Below, piece by piece: positions 24,391 to 33,538 of a DNA stretch of 64,000 nt. The stretch is from Rhodospirillum sp. (GTDB lineage: Bacteria; Pseudomonadota; Alphaproteobacteria; Dongiales; Dongiaceae). Under the pieces are notes generated by a model. It saw only the letters and a list, made by a program, of their open reading frames with translations, did no database searches and had not been told where the DNA came from. The stretch covers positions 558,001-622,000 of the forward strand of contig PNKY01000002.1 of NCBI GenBank assembly GCA_013822765.1, in the 5' to 3' direction. Numbering within the stretch: position 1 is the stretch's first letter; every line of letters begins with the position of its first letter. The position numbers and the translations under genes were made by a program.

Positions 24391-25953
24391 ATGAACGACA
24401 ATTCTCGGACAAGCCGGCAGGCCTTGAAAAAGGCCAATTCCAGCACGCGCAAGCTGACCGAGCCGGAGAACGACGAGCCGAGCCTCTACAACGAAGACCT
24501 GAGACAGAAGACCCGCTGGTCGATCCTGTGGACGGTGGTCCGCATCGCCTCGGATCAGATGTTCTCGTTCGTCGTGTTCGTGATCCTGGCGCGCCTGTTG
24601 TCGCCGCACGAGATCGGAATCTTCGCCCTTGCCATCGCATTCACCGAGGTGAGCCGCGTCATCGCCATCCAGGGCATGGTGCAGAACATCCCGCGCGCCA
24701 AGAAGCTGACGCCGGAGCTTGCCGACACGGTGTTCTGGACCAACCTCGCGATGTCGGTCGTGGTGGCATTCGTGGTCCTGGGCCTCGCGCCGATCATCAT
24801 GGGCGTGATCGACCAGCCCGATGCGGCCGCGCCGCTGCAGGCGCTCGGATTCGTGCTGCCGATCGCGGCACTGGGCGCGACGCACATGTCGCTGCGCCTG
24901 CGCGAGTTCGGGCACAAGTCGCTGGCGCTGCGCTCACTCGTCGGCGGCACCATCGGCGGCGGCGCCGCAATCGCGGCGGCCTTTGCCGGCTGGGGGATCT
25001 GGAGCCTGGTGGTGCAGCGCTTCGTCACCGAATCGATGAACGCGCTGATGGCGTGGCTGTCCTACCGGTGGCTGCCCGGCCGCAACTTCTCGATCAAGCA
25101 GCTGCGCGCGATCTGGGGCTTCGGCTTCAACATGGCGTTGACGCAGATTCTCGGCCTGTTGCCGCGGCGCGCCATAGATCTGGTGATTGGCACCGTCATC
25201 GGTGCGGCGGCGGTCGGTATCTATCGCACCGCAGGCCGGACCAGCGAACTGGTGGCGACCGGCACCATCTCGCCATACACCACCGTTGCGCTGCAGACCC
25301 TGTCGCGCCTGCAGACCGATACCAAGGAAATCACCAAGGCGTTTCGCTGGATGGTCTCTCGCAGCGCGATGCTGACTATTCCGGCGATGGTCGGCTTCGG
25401 GGTGCTGGCGCCCGACGCAGTGCCGGCAATCTATGGCGAGAAGTGGCGGGATGCCGGCGTGCTGGCGCAGACCTTCGCCTGCCTCGGCGTCACCTACTCG
25501 ATCTCCAGCTTCGCCTCGCCTCTGCTGATGGCGCTGGGGCGAGGCGCGACCCTGCGGACCCTGTCCATCTGCAACCTGACCGCTACCGTCGTGGTGGCGA
25601 TGCTGGCGGCGCCGTTCGGCATCTTCGTGATGGCGTGGGCGTCGGTCGTGCGCGGCTATCTATCGCTGCCCTTTACCCTGTGGGCGCTGAAGCGCGCATC
25701 AGGCATCACGCCCTTGGATGCACTGTCGGCGGTTTCCAAGCCGCTCGCCGCCTCGCTGATGATGGGGGCGGGGGTGTGGGGCCTGATGGAACTTATCCGG
25801 CCAATGTTCGCGCAGGTCTTGATCCCGGTCTTCATCTGCGTCGGGGCGGGCATGGCGATTTATGCGATACTGATTCTTGCGATCTCGCAACAGGCCCGAC
25901 AGCTGGCTGGGAACCAACTTAAGCGCGTGCGCGCGTTCACTGGAAAGAAGTAG
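24391..25953 (+). CDS. Wzx-like oligosaccharide flippase (polysaccharide transporter)
   Basis: Membrane protein of 520 aa in the MOP/MATE exporter superfamily. After a polar 40-residue N-terminus it has about 12-14 hydrophobic segments; the opening RWSILWTVVRIASDQMFSFV and LARLLSPHEIGIFALA are typical of O-antigen/exopolysaccharide flippases of the WzxC type. It would move lipid-linked oligosaccharide across the inner membrane. No polymerase or glycosyltransferase is adjacent, which is unusual, but an ELM1-family protein and two PP-loop proteins flank it. Confidence 0.87.
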   Translation: MNDNSRTSRQALKKANSSTRKLTEPENDEPSLYNEDLRQKTRWSILWTVVRIASDQMFSFVVFVILARLLSPHEIGIFALAIAFTEVSRVIAIQGMVQNIPRAKKLTPELADTVFWTNLAMSVVVAFVVLGLAPIIMGVIDQPDAAAPLQALGFVLPIAALGATHMSLRLREFGHKSLALRSLVGGTIGGGAAIAAAFAGWGIWSLVVQRFVTESMNALMAWLSYRWLPGRNFSIKQLRAIWGFGFNMALTQILGLLPRRAIDLVIGTVIGAAAVGIYRTAGRTSELVATGTISPYTTVALQTLSRLQTDTKEITKAFRWMVSRSAMLTIPAMVGFGVLAPDAVPAIYGEKWRDAGVLAQTFACLGVTYSISSFASPLLMALGRGATLRTLSICNLTATVVVAMLAAPFGIFVMAWASVVRGYLSLPFTLWALKRASGITPLDALSAVSKPLAASLMMGAGVWGLMELIRPMFAQVLIPVFICVGAGMAIYAILILAISQQARQLAGNQLKRVRAFTGKK

Positions 25954-26058
25954 CGGCTTCTCTGGTGCCGACTTCATCTGCCGGGCGACCGGCATGGTGA
26001 TGCATGGGATCACGCTATTCGGTACTTCGCCCGAATCGCACAAGTTCGCGGCATCAGT

Positions 26059-27318
26059 TCAAGGCTCCCCGCGCCCGCCGGCAGCCGACATAGGCGCGTT
26101 TGACTGCGAGGGCGACGCGGATTGCGGGGCCACGTCCCGTCGAGCCTTCTCTTTCGAGTTGTGGATAAGTGGCCGCAGCTTGGCAGCGATGCGCTGTCGC
26201 AACTGGCGCGCCGGCAAGGCCAGACGATTCTTGGCTACCGCCAGCTTCAGGCTGGAAATCCAGGGGCCGCTCTCGCCATTCTTCCTGGCGGCGGTCAAAA
26301 TCTCGCGCAGGTACGAAAGCTGCACCCGGTTTCGGGCGAGAATGCCAACGATCTCGGCATGTGTCGGCCTGCGGTCAAAGCACAGCGGCTCCCGGCCGTT
26401 TGCCATGAAGTTGAGCTTCGTCCGGATGCACTTCTCGCATCGGCCGCAATTCCCGCCGGTCATCGGTCCTTCCCAGCAGACGCGAAGCTGCACAGCGATC
26501 TCCGGGTAGTCGCAGATCAGGCGCACGCGGTCCGTGCGCGTGAAGCCACCGCCCTCGGTATGGATCTCGAAGCCGCCTCCGGACAGGAGCGGGTTGGTGA
26601 TCGGATTGGAGCCCCAGGGCAACTCGATGTGGCCGTAATCCTCGTCGGCGCCGAGGATCCCGACGTTCGCCACGCCCTGGAACAGATGTAGGCAGGCGGC
26701 AAGTCCGCCGGCGAATTCCAACGTCCACGTCTTGCATGCCACATCGCGCCAGTTGGTGCGCACAGTCGACAGTGGCACGCCGAGGGTGCTGGTCATGGCG
26801 GCGATCGCGCTGCGCGCGCGCTCGTAGGCCTGCACCTCGGCGAGCGGCAGGTCGAAGCCATGGATCAGGACGGCGCACTCCGGCCGTGCGGTACGCAGTC
26901 CCGAGTGGCCACAGTGATGCCGCAGCAGCGCGAAGGTCCCGTCGACGCCACCTGAGACTGCAAACACGCCCCGGCGCAACGACGACGATGTCTTGTCGTG
27001 CAGCATCTGATCGGCGGTGATCCGGATCGGCGTGTAGCTGGGGCGCCAGAGCGCCCAGGCCTCCTGGAACTCCTCGAGGTTCCGGATCAGCGTTTCGGTC
27101 ACTGGCCCTTCGACGTGCATCGCACGTCCCTCTCGCATCGCCACGAACAATGCGGCGACAACCGCGAAGTCATAGACCTCCAGAGGCGGCGGCAGCACGT
27201 CCCCGGAGATCTCGAAGAAGATCGTGCGGGAGCCGCCGACGGCATTGAAAGTAGCCGTCCGTACAACGGAATGGCTGTCGCGGTCCTCGCGGACGGAAAT
27301 GCGCAAGCTATCGGCCAA
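26059..27318 (-). CDS. QueC-like PP-loop ATPase with zinc motif, paralogue A
   Basis: Protein of about 419 aa in an uncharacterised family. Residues 1-115 form an N-terminal region of unknown fold. A PP-loop follows: FAVSGGVDGTFALL (SGGVDGT at 122-128), where the usual second Ser of SGGxDS is Gly. A C281-x9-C291-x2-C294-x2-C297 cluster (GGNCGRCEKCIRTKLNF) closely resembles the QueC zinc motif. A basic C-terminal tail follows. The start is uncertain: TTG here aligns with the ATG of paralogue B; GTG at 27333 and TTG at 27456 are open alternatives. It may adenylate a carboxylate substrate. The neighbouring flippase suggests surface glycan chemistry. Confidence 0.72.
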   Translation of the reverse strand: MADSLRISVREDRDSHSVVRTATFNAVGGSRTIFFEISGDVLPPPLEVYDFAVVAALFVAMREGRAMHVEGPVTETLIRNLEEFQEAWALWRPSYTPIRITADQMLHDKTSSSLRRGVFAVSGGVDGTFALLRHHCGHSGLRTARPECAVLIHGFDLPLAEVQAYERARSAIAAMTSTLGVPLSTVRTNWRDVACKTWTLEFAGGLAACLHLFQGVANVGILGADEDYGHIELPWGSNPITNPLLSGGGFEIHTEGGGFTRTDRVRLICDYPEIAVQLRVCWEGPMTGGNCGRCEKCIRTKLNFMANGREPLCFDRRPTHAEIVGILARNRVQLSYLREILTAARKNGESGPWISSLKLAVAKNRLALPARQLRQRIAAKLRPLIHNSKEKARRDVAPQSASPSQSNAPMSAAGGRGEP

Positions 27319-27558
27319 TGAGCCAATCCCCACCAATGGACATATCTTCGAGCGCAGGCTCCGATCCTTCGGAAGGCTCGTCAGGAGAGAAAGTGCCGGC
27401 GCCAGTACTAGTTCCCATGTGCGATAGCAGGGCGATCTAGGCGGGTGGAGGGACAAAGCGGTGACATGGCCCGAGCAGGCGCGCTCAGGGCCAACAACCG
27501 ATTGATTTCGTCAACCCGTCATCAGGATGTGCGGTGCGCGAGGCGCCGTGGATGGATG

Positions 27559-28791
27559 CTATCGGTTGACCGCCGTCCGTGTCTGGGGCAGGTCGCGGCC
27601 GAGCCTTGCGCGTTGACTGCCGGTCTTTGCCGTCGGTTCGCGTAGCGATTTGAGCTTGCCGCTAATGCGCCGCCCTGCGGCGCGGCCCAGCATCGCCACT
27701 CTGTTCTTTTCGATCGTCAGCCTAAGCGCCGTCACCCAAGACCCGCTCATGCCGTTGGCTGCTGCAATCCGCAGAACTTCGCGCAGGAAATGGATCTGGA
27801 TTGGATTGCGGGTCCTGAGAGAGAGGATTTCCGCGAATGTCGGCGGCCGGTCGAAGCACAGCGGCGCGCTGCCGACTGCCATGAAGTTGAGCTTGGTCCT
27901 GATGCACTTCTCGCAGTGGCCGCAATTGCCACCAGTGAACGGACCTTCCCAGCAGACGCGCAGCTGGGCCGCGATCTCCGGATAGTCGCACAGGAACCGG
28001 ACGCGCTCGGTGCGCGTGACGCACCCGCCTTCGGTGACGATATCGAATCCGCCGCCCGACATCAGGTGATTGGTGACGGGGTTGCATCCCAGCGGCACGA
28101 TGATGTGGGCATAGTCCTCCGCCGCGCCGCAGACGCCGACATTCGCGAGACCGCGAAACTGCATCAGGCAGGAGGCGAGGGTGGCCTGGCAATCCATGCC
28201 CCAGTCACGGCCGAGTACGTCGCGCCAGTTGGTCTCCACGATCGACAGCGGAATACCGAGCGGGCTCGTCATCGCCGCGATGCGATCGCGCGCATGGTCG
28301 AACGCAAGCTGCTCGCGCAGCGGAATGTCGAAGCCATGCACCAGCATGGCGCAGACCGGACGCACCGCCCGGATGCCGGCGTGGCCGGTATGGTGCTTCA
28401 GCAGCGCGTAGGTGCCATCGACGCCGCCCGAGACCGCGAACACGCCGCGCCGGACGTCAGAGATCTCCGTCGGCACGACCTGGTCGGCGGTGATCTGAAC
28501 GCGGCGGTACTTCGGCTGCCACAGCGACCAGATCTCCTGGAACTCGTCGACGTTGCGGAGCAGGGCGGCGCTGACCGGTCCTTCGACGTGGACATGCCGT
28601 CCTTCGCGCATCGCGACATAGAGTGCGGCGATGACGGCGAAGTCGTAGGCGTCGAGCGGCGGCGGCAGGGTCTCGCCGGTGATCCGATAGAACACGCTGA
28701 CCGGCCCGCCGGCCAAGGTGTAGGTGGCGGTTCGTACAATGGCGTTCGATTGCCGCTGCTCGCGCACGGCAATGCGCATGACGTCGTTCAT
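27559..28791 (-). CDS. QueC-like PP-loop ATPase with zinc motif, paralogue B
   Basis: Protein of 410 aa, clearly homologous to its downstream neighbour along nearly the whole length (shared FAVSGGVDGT, LVHGFD, NPVTN-type and GGNCG-x-CEKCIRTKLNFMA motifs). SGGVDGT is at 121-127 and the zinc-type cysteines are C280, C290, C293 and C296. The start is ATG; a GTG at 28803 with AGAGGG four bases upstream is an alternative adding four residues. Being about twice as long as QueC and duplicated, it is not an ordinary queuosine gene. It is the upstream gene of the pair, with 240 bases between them. Confidence 0.75.
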   Translation of the reverse strand: MNDVMRIAVREQRQSNAIVRTATYTLAGGPVSVFYRITGETLPPPLDAYDFAVIAALYVAMREGRHVHVEGPVSAALLRNVDEFQEIWSLWQPKYRRVQITADQVVPTEISDVRRGVFAVSGGVDGTYALLKHHTGHAGIRAVRPVCAMLVHGFDIPLREQLAFDHARDRIAAMTSPLGIPLSIVETNWRDVLGRDWGMDCQATLASCLMQFRGLANVGVCGAAEDYAHIIVPLGCNPVTNHLMSGGGFDIVTEGGCVTRTERVRFLCDYPEIAAQLRVCWEGPFTGGNCGHCEKCIRTKLNFMAVGSAPLCFDRPPTFAEILSLRTRNPIQIHFLREVLRIAAANGMSGSWVTALRLTIEKNRVAMLGRAAGRRISGKLKSLREPTAKTGSQRARLGRDLPQTRTAVNR

Positions 28792-29026
28792 GGGTTGTAC
28801 CACGTTGCCCTCTGGATGCCTCGACACGCGCTGATCGGCGCGTTCCGGGTTCCCCAAGAACCCGGATGGAAGAGTTAACTCAGGGCTACGATGTTCCCGA
28901 CGCGGGGGCTTTCCGTTGGGTCAAAACGGTGACAACAAGTCGCGTGCGTTATTCGTTCTTCGACTTTGGCACTTTCATTCCCAACCGCATGTCTTTGCAC
29001 CTATGTGGGCACGCGATAGAGCTGCA

Positions 29027-31588
29027 TCAGGTGCGCGGCTTCAGGTTCTCCGGGTCGTATAGCGGCTTGTAGCCGACGCCAGCGACCTCGACCGGATAGG
29101 TCTCGCCGAAATACTCCACGATCAGTTTGCGGCCTTCCTGGCAGTGCGACCACGGCAGATAGGCGAGGGCGATGTTCTTGCCGATGGTGGGGCCGTAGGC
29201 GACCGAGGTGGTGAAGGAGCGACGGCCGAGCTCGTCGACCAGGGTCTCCTTCGTCTCCGGATCCATCACCGGCATGATGCCGACGGGATAGCGCGCGACG
29301 CCTTTCGAGTCCGTGTTGCTGGTCATGACAAGCGTGCAGAGCATGGCGGGCTGGTGCTTGCGCGCGCGGTGTTCCAGGTGCCTGGCCTTGCCGCGGAAGT
29401 CGGCTTCCTTGACCTTCGGGCGCTGGAGGTCGGATTCGAGCAGGTTGTATTCGGTCAGCAGGTCGGCGTTCTGCAGGCGCAGGCTCTTTTCCATGCGGCG
29501 GCTGTTGGCGTAGGTCTCGACGCCGAACGCCATCACGCCGGTCGCGCGCAGCGCGTCCCAGACGGCGAGGCCGTCCTCGTACTTCATGTGCAGCTCCCAG
29601 CCTTGCTCGCCGACATAGGAGATGCGGAAGCCGGTGACGCTCTTGCCGGCGATCTTGATCGGCTTGATCGATGCGAACGGGAAATTCTCGTGGGTCAGGC
29701 CGTTCGGGTCCTCGGCGACCCTCTGCAACGTCGCGCGCGCGTTCGGCCCCCAGATGCCGATGGTGACGTATTTCTCGCTGACGTCGGTGACGGTGACGTT
29801 GAAGCCTGTGTCCTGCGCCAGCCGCTGCACGTAGCGCAGGTCGCGCGGCCCGGCGTCGGCGCCGTCGATCACGCGACAGCGGTCGGCCATGCGGATGACG
29901 GTGAGGTCGGCGCGCACCATGCCCTCGTCGTCGAGGAAGTGGGTGTAGATGCCCTTGCCGATGTTGGGATCGCCACCGATCTTGGCGGCGCAGATCCATT
30001 CCATCAGCGCGACGTGGTCCGGGCCTTCGACGTCGAACATGTAGAAGTGCGACAGGTTCACGATGCCGCAATCCTCGCTCATGGCGAGATGCTCGGCGTT
30101 GGAGACGCGCCAAAAGTGGCGGGAATCCCACTCGTTCTCGCGCACCGGCACGCGGTTGCCGTATTTCTTCAGGAGGTGCTCGTTGGCGGCGTAGCCGTGC
30201 GCGCGCTCCCAGCCGCCCAGCTCCATGAAATAGCCGCCGAGCTCCTTCTCGCGCTCGTAGAACGGCGAGCGCTTGACGTTGCGGCCGGTGGCATAGGGCT
30301 CGCGCGGATGGACGGCAGGATTGTAGATCTTCTGCGCCGCCTCGCCGCAGCGGCCTTCGATGAATGCCTCCTTCAGCTGGTGCGCATAGAAGCGGGCATA
30401 GTCGATCTTGGCGTGATCGATCTCGGTACGGCCGTCGGTCATCCAGTCGGCGACCAGCTTGGCCATGCCGGGCGCGTCCTTGACCCAGATGGCGACGGCG
30501 TACCACAGGCCGCGCACCTTCTGGCTTTCGCCGATCGACGGGCCGCCGTCGGCGGTCACCTGTAGCAGGCCGTTGAACGAGCGCTGCTCGTTGTAGCCAA
30601 GCTCGCCCAGGATCGGCGTCAGCTCGATCGCGCGCTCCAGCGGCTCGAGGATCTGCTCCATGTCGAGGTCGCGCTGCGAGGGCGACAGGCGCGCCTGCTC
30701 CTTTTCGAGGATGTCGCGCGGATGGCACAGGCGCGGGTTCTTCTCCTCGTAGTAACCCCACTCGATCATGCCGCCTTCCGAGGTGGTCGGATCGCCGGTG
30801 TCGCGCATGTAGGCGGAGTTGCCCTGGTCGCGCAGCAGCGGGAAGCCGATCTCCTTGCCGGTGCCGGCGAACTCGGTGTACGGCCCGAAGAACGTGAGCG
30901 GATGGTCGACCGGCATGACCGGCAGATCCTCGCCAGCCATCTCCGCGATCAGGCGGCCCCACAGGCCGGCGCACACCACCACATAGTCGGCCATGATGGT
31001 GCCGCGGTCGGTCTTGACGCCCTTGATGCGGCCGTTCTCGATGATCAGCGCCTTGGCGGGGGTGTTGGCGAACACCTTGAGCTTGCCGGAAGTCGCGCCC
31101 TGGTCGATCAGCTTGCCGGCGACGGTCTGCGAGCGCGGGATGACGAGGCCGGCGTCGGGGTCCCACAGGCCGCCTTGCACCTTGTCCAGTTCGATGAGCG
31201 GGAACCTCTGCTTGATCTCGGCCGGGCCGATCAGGCGTGCGCGGGTGCCGAACGCCTTGGCCGACGCGATCTTGCGCTTGATCTCATCCATGCGCGCATC
31301 GTCGCCGACGCGCGCGACCTCGAGTCCGCCGATGCGCTCGTAGTGGCCGAGCTTCTCGTAGAACTCGATCGAGTAGAGCGAGGTCCAGCAGGACAGGAAG
31401 TCGTGGCTGGTCATGTAGCAGAAATCGGAGGCGTGGGCGGTCGAGCCGATGTCGGTCGGAACGCCGGACTTGTCGATGCCGACGATGTCGTCCCAGCCGC
31501 GCTGGATCAGGTGATGCGCGACTGCGGCGCCTACGATGCCGCCCAATCCGACGATGACGACCTTCGCCTTCTCCGGAAACCCTGCCAT
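29027..31588 (-). CDS. Dimethylglycine/sarcosine dehydrogenase-like flavoprotein with GcvT domain
   Basis: Two-part enzyme of 853 aa. The N-terminal DAO-type FAD domain has GLGGIVG (14-20) and GSTAH (H52), the position where DMGDH-type enzymes attach FAD covalently. The C-terminal 400 residues are GcvT-like (YVGEQGWELHMKY, ALRLQN-type and YPVEVAGV), which bind tetrahydrofolate and capture the released one-carbon unit. It would demethylate dimethylglycine, sarcosine or a related N-methyl compound. The ATG is chosen because GGGAG lies nine bases before it; a TTG six bases earlier is too close. It is divergent from the MttB-family gene. Confidence 0.88.
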   Translation of the reverse strand: MAGFPEKAKVVIVGLGGIVGAAVAHHLIQRGWDDIVGIDKSGVPTDIGSTAHASDFCYMTSHDFLSCWTSLYSIEFYEKLGHYERIGGLEVARVGDDARMDEIKRKIASAKAFGTRARLIGPAEIKQRFPLIELDKVQGGLWDPDAGLVIPRSQTVAGKLIDQGATSGKLKVFANTPAKALIIENGRIKGVKTDRGTIMADYVVVCAGLWGRLIAEMAGEDLPVMPVDHPLTFFGPYTEFAGTGKEIGFPLLRDQGNSAYMRDTGDPTTSEGGMIEWGYYEEKNPRLCHPRDILEKEQARLSPSQRDLDMEQILEPLERAIELTPILGELGYNEQRSFNGLLQVTADGGPSIGESQKVRGLWYAVAIWVKDAPGMAKLVADWMTDGRTEIDHAKIDYARFYAHQLKEAFIEGRCGEAAQKIYNPAVHPREPYATGRNVKRSPFYEREKELGGYFMELGGWERAHGYAANEHLLKKYGNRVPVRENEWDSRHFWRVSNAEHLAMSEDCGIVNLSHFYMFDVEGPDHVALMEWICAAKIGGDPNIGKGIYTHFLDDEGMVRADLTVIRMADRCRVIDGADAGPRDLRYVQRLAQDTGFNVTVTDVSEKYVTIGIWGPNARATLQRVAEDPNGLTHENFPFASIKPIKIAGKSVTGFRISYVGEQGWELHMKYEDGLAVWDALRATGVMAFGVETYANSRRMEKSLRLQNADLLTEYNLLESDLQRPKVKEADFRGKARHLEHRARKHQPAMLCTLVMTSNTDSKGVARYPVGIMPVMDPETKETLVDELGRRSFTTSVAYGPTIGKNIALAYLPWSHCQEGRKLIVEYFGETYPVEVAGVGYKPLYDPENLKPRT

Positions 31589-31874
31589 TGCCAACGACTC
31601 CCAATCGGTCTTTCGGCGGACTATAGGGGGGCGGCGGCCGGCTGGCCGCCTGTTAGCGACATTCGCAAAATGCCGTGCGACACCCGCCCGCCGCGTCCAG
31701 CTGTATAACCCCCGGAAAACAACTCATTTTGCACCCGCGCAGGGGGCGCGAAAAGGGTATCGCCTGTCGCTCATCCGCTAGAGGAAACCGGCCTCCGGTG
31801 ACGAAATGGCGGCATTTCCGGCCGGAGTCCAGACGGGCCGCCGGCGGTCGTTTTTGTGACAAAGAGGCAGGTCT
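31589..31874. promoter_or_regulatory. Shared divergent promoter region of the DMGDH-like and MttB-like genes
   Basis: A 286-base gap feeds both genes. It holds an AT-richer patch (AAAACAACTCATTTTGC, about 31718-31734) likely to carry promoter elements. I could not pin a -35/-10 pair or an operator with confidence. Co-regulation of the two genes is likely from the layout. Confidence 0.45.
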
Positions 31875-33443
31875 ATGGCCATCGCAGAATCCAGCGCGGA
31901 ACAGGGCGGCGGTCGCCGCGGTCGTGGTTCGGGCGGCGCCGAAGCAAGGCGGCATCTCCGCAACAAGCCGAAGCTGGTGCAGAGCCCGTTCATCGCCCGC
32001 CAGATCCCCATCTACGAGGTGCTGAGCGAAGAAGGGCTGCAGATCGTCGAGAATAATGCCGACACCATCCTGCAGGAAGTCGGCATCGAGTTCCGCGACG
32101 AGCCGGAAGCGATCGAGCTGTGGAAGACGGCCGGCGCCGACGTGAAGGGGACGCGCATCCGCTTCCCCAAGGGCCTGCCACGCTCCATCATCCAGAAGTC
32201 CGCGCCGCGCGAGTATGTCCAGTATGCCCGCAATCCGGAGCGCAATGTCACCATCGGCGGCAACAATACGGTGTTCGCGCCGGTCTATGGTCCGCCGTTC
32301 GTGCGCAACCTCGATGAGGGCCGCCGCTATGCGACCATCGAGGACTTCCGCAACTTCGTGAAGCTCGCGTACATGTCGCCCTCGATCCACCATTCGGGCG
32401 GCACGGTGTGCGAGCCGGTGGACCTGCCGGTGAACAAGCGTCACCTCGACATGGTCTATTCGCACATCAAATTTTCCGACAAGCCGTTCATGGGCTCGGT
32501 CACCCAACCGGAGCGCGCCGCCGACACCGTGTCGATGGCGAAGATCGTGTTCGGCGAGGATTTTCTGGAGAAGAACACCGTCATTACCAGCCTGATCAAC
32601 GCCAACTCGCCGATGGTGTGGGACGGCACCATGCTGGGCGCGATGAAGGTCTATGCGCGCGCCAACCAGGCTTGCATCACCACGCCGTTCATCCTGGCCG
32701 GCGCGATGAGCCCGGTGACGGCGGCCGGCACGATCGCGCAGGTGCTGGCGGAAGTGCTGGCGGGCGCCGGCACCTGCCAGCTCTACAGGCCTGGCGCGCC
32801 GGTGATCTTCGGCGTGTTCGCGAGCTCGATCTCCATGCAGTCGGGCGCGCCGACCTTCGGCACGCCGGAGCCGACCCTGGTCTCGTTCGCGTGCGGCCAG
32901 CTGGCGCGGCGCCTCGGCATCCCATACCGCACCGGCGGCTCGCTGTGCGGCTCCAAGACTGCGGATGCGCAAGCGGCGTACGAGAGCGCGCACACCCTGC
33001 TGCCGACGCTGCTCGCCAACACCAACTTCGTGCTGCACGGCGCGGGCTGGCTGGAAGGCGGCTTGGCGTCGGGCTACGAGAAGTTCGTGATGGATGCCGA
33101 CCAGCTTGCCATGATGCAGGTGCTGGCCAAGGGCGTCGACCTCAGCGAGAACGGCCAGGCGCTCGACGCCATCCGCGAAGTCGGGCCGGGCAGCCATTTC
33201 CTCGGCTGCGCCCACACCCAGGCGAATTTCGAGACCGCGTTCTACCGCTCGACCATCGCCGACAACAACAGCTTCGAGCAGTGGGAAGCGGAGGGCCGGC
33301 AGGACGCCGCCCAGCGCGCCAACAAGCTCTACAAGCGGATGCTGTCGGAGTACGAAGCTCCGGCGCTTGATCCCGCGATCGACGAGGCGCTGCTCGCCTT
33401 CATGGCGGAGAAGAAGTCGGCGGTTCCGGACAGCAACATCTAG
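31875..33443 (+). CDS. MttB-family methyltransferase without pyrrolysine
   Basis: Trimethylamine methyltransferase superfamily protein, 522 aa. The reading frame is continuous with no internal TAG, so it belongs to the large non-pyrrolysine group that includes glycine betaine:corrinoid methyltransferase MtgB. Motifs include SPSIHHSGGTVCEP, ANSPMVWDGTML and the glycine-rich TPFILAGAMSPVTAAGT. The first 30 residues are a basic Gly/Arg-rich tail. No corrinoid protein is adjacent. Together with the divergent DMGDH-like gene it points to methylated-amine or betaine use; the precise substrate is not known. Confidence 0.9.
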   Translation: MAIAESSAEQGGGRRGRGSGGAEARRHLRNKPKLVQSPFIARQIPIYEVLSEEGLQIVENNADTILQEVGIEFRDEPEAIELWKTAGADVKGTRIRFPKGLPRSIIQKSAPREYVQYARNPERNVTIGGNNTVFAPVYGPPFVRNLDEGRRYATIEDFRNFVKLAYMSPSIHHSGGTVCEPVDLPVNKRHLDMVYSHIKFSDKPFMGSVTQPERAADTVSMAKIVFGEDFLEKNTVITSLINANSPMVWDGTMLGAMKVYARANQACITTPFILAGAMSPVTAAGTIAQVLAEVLAGAGTCQLYRPGAPVIFGVFASSISMQSGAPTFGTPEPTLVSFACGQLARRLGIPYRTGGSLCGSKTADAQAAYESAHTLLPTLLANTNFVLHGAGWLEGGLASGYEKFVMDADQLAMMQVLAKGVDLSENGQALDAIREVGPGSHFLGCAHTQANFETAFYRSTIADNNSFEQWEAEGRQDAAQRANKLYKRMLSEYEAPALDPAIDEALLAFMAEKKSAVPDSNI

Positions 33444-33538
33444 GCTCCGGCGGCGCTTGGCATCGTCGCTCGTTGCTGTTGAACAAGTATCGCGCGCTCA
33501 CTACCCTGGACGCTCAGGTCCACGTGGGGGAGGTGAGC

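Noticed and set aside
31875-33443. Possible in-frame amber codon (pyrrolysine) in the MttB-family gene
   Set aside because: The frame is continuous and needs no UAG readthrough; it is the non-pyrrolysine type.
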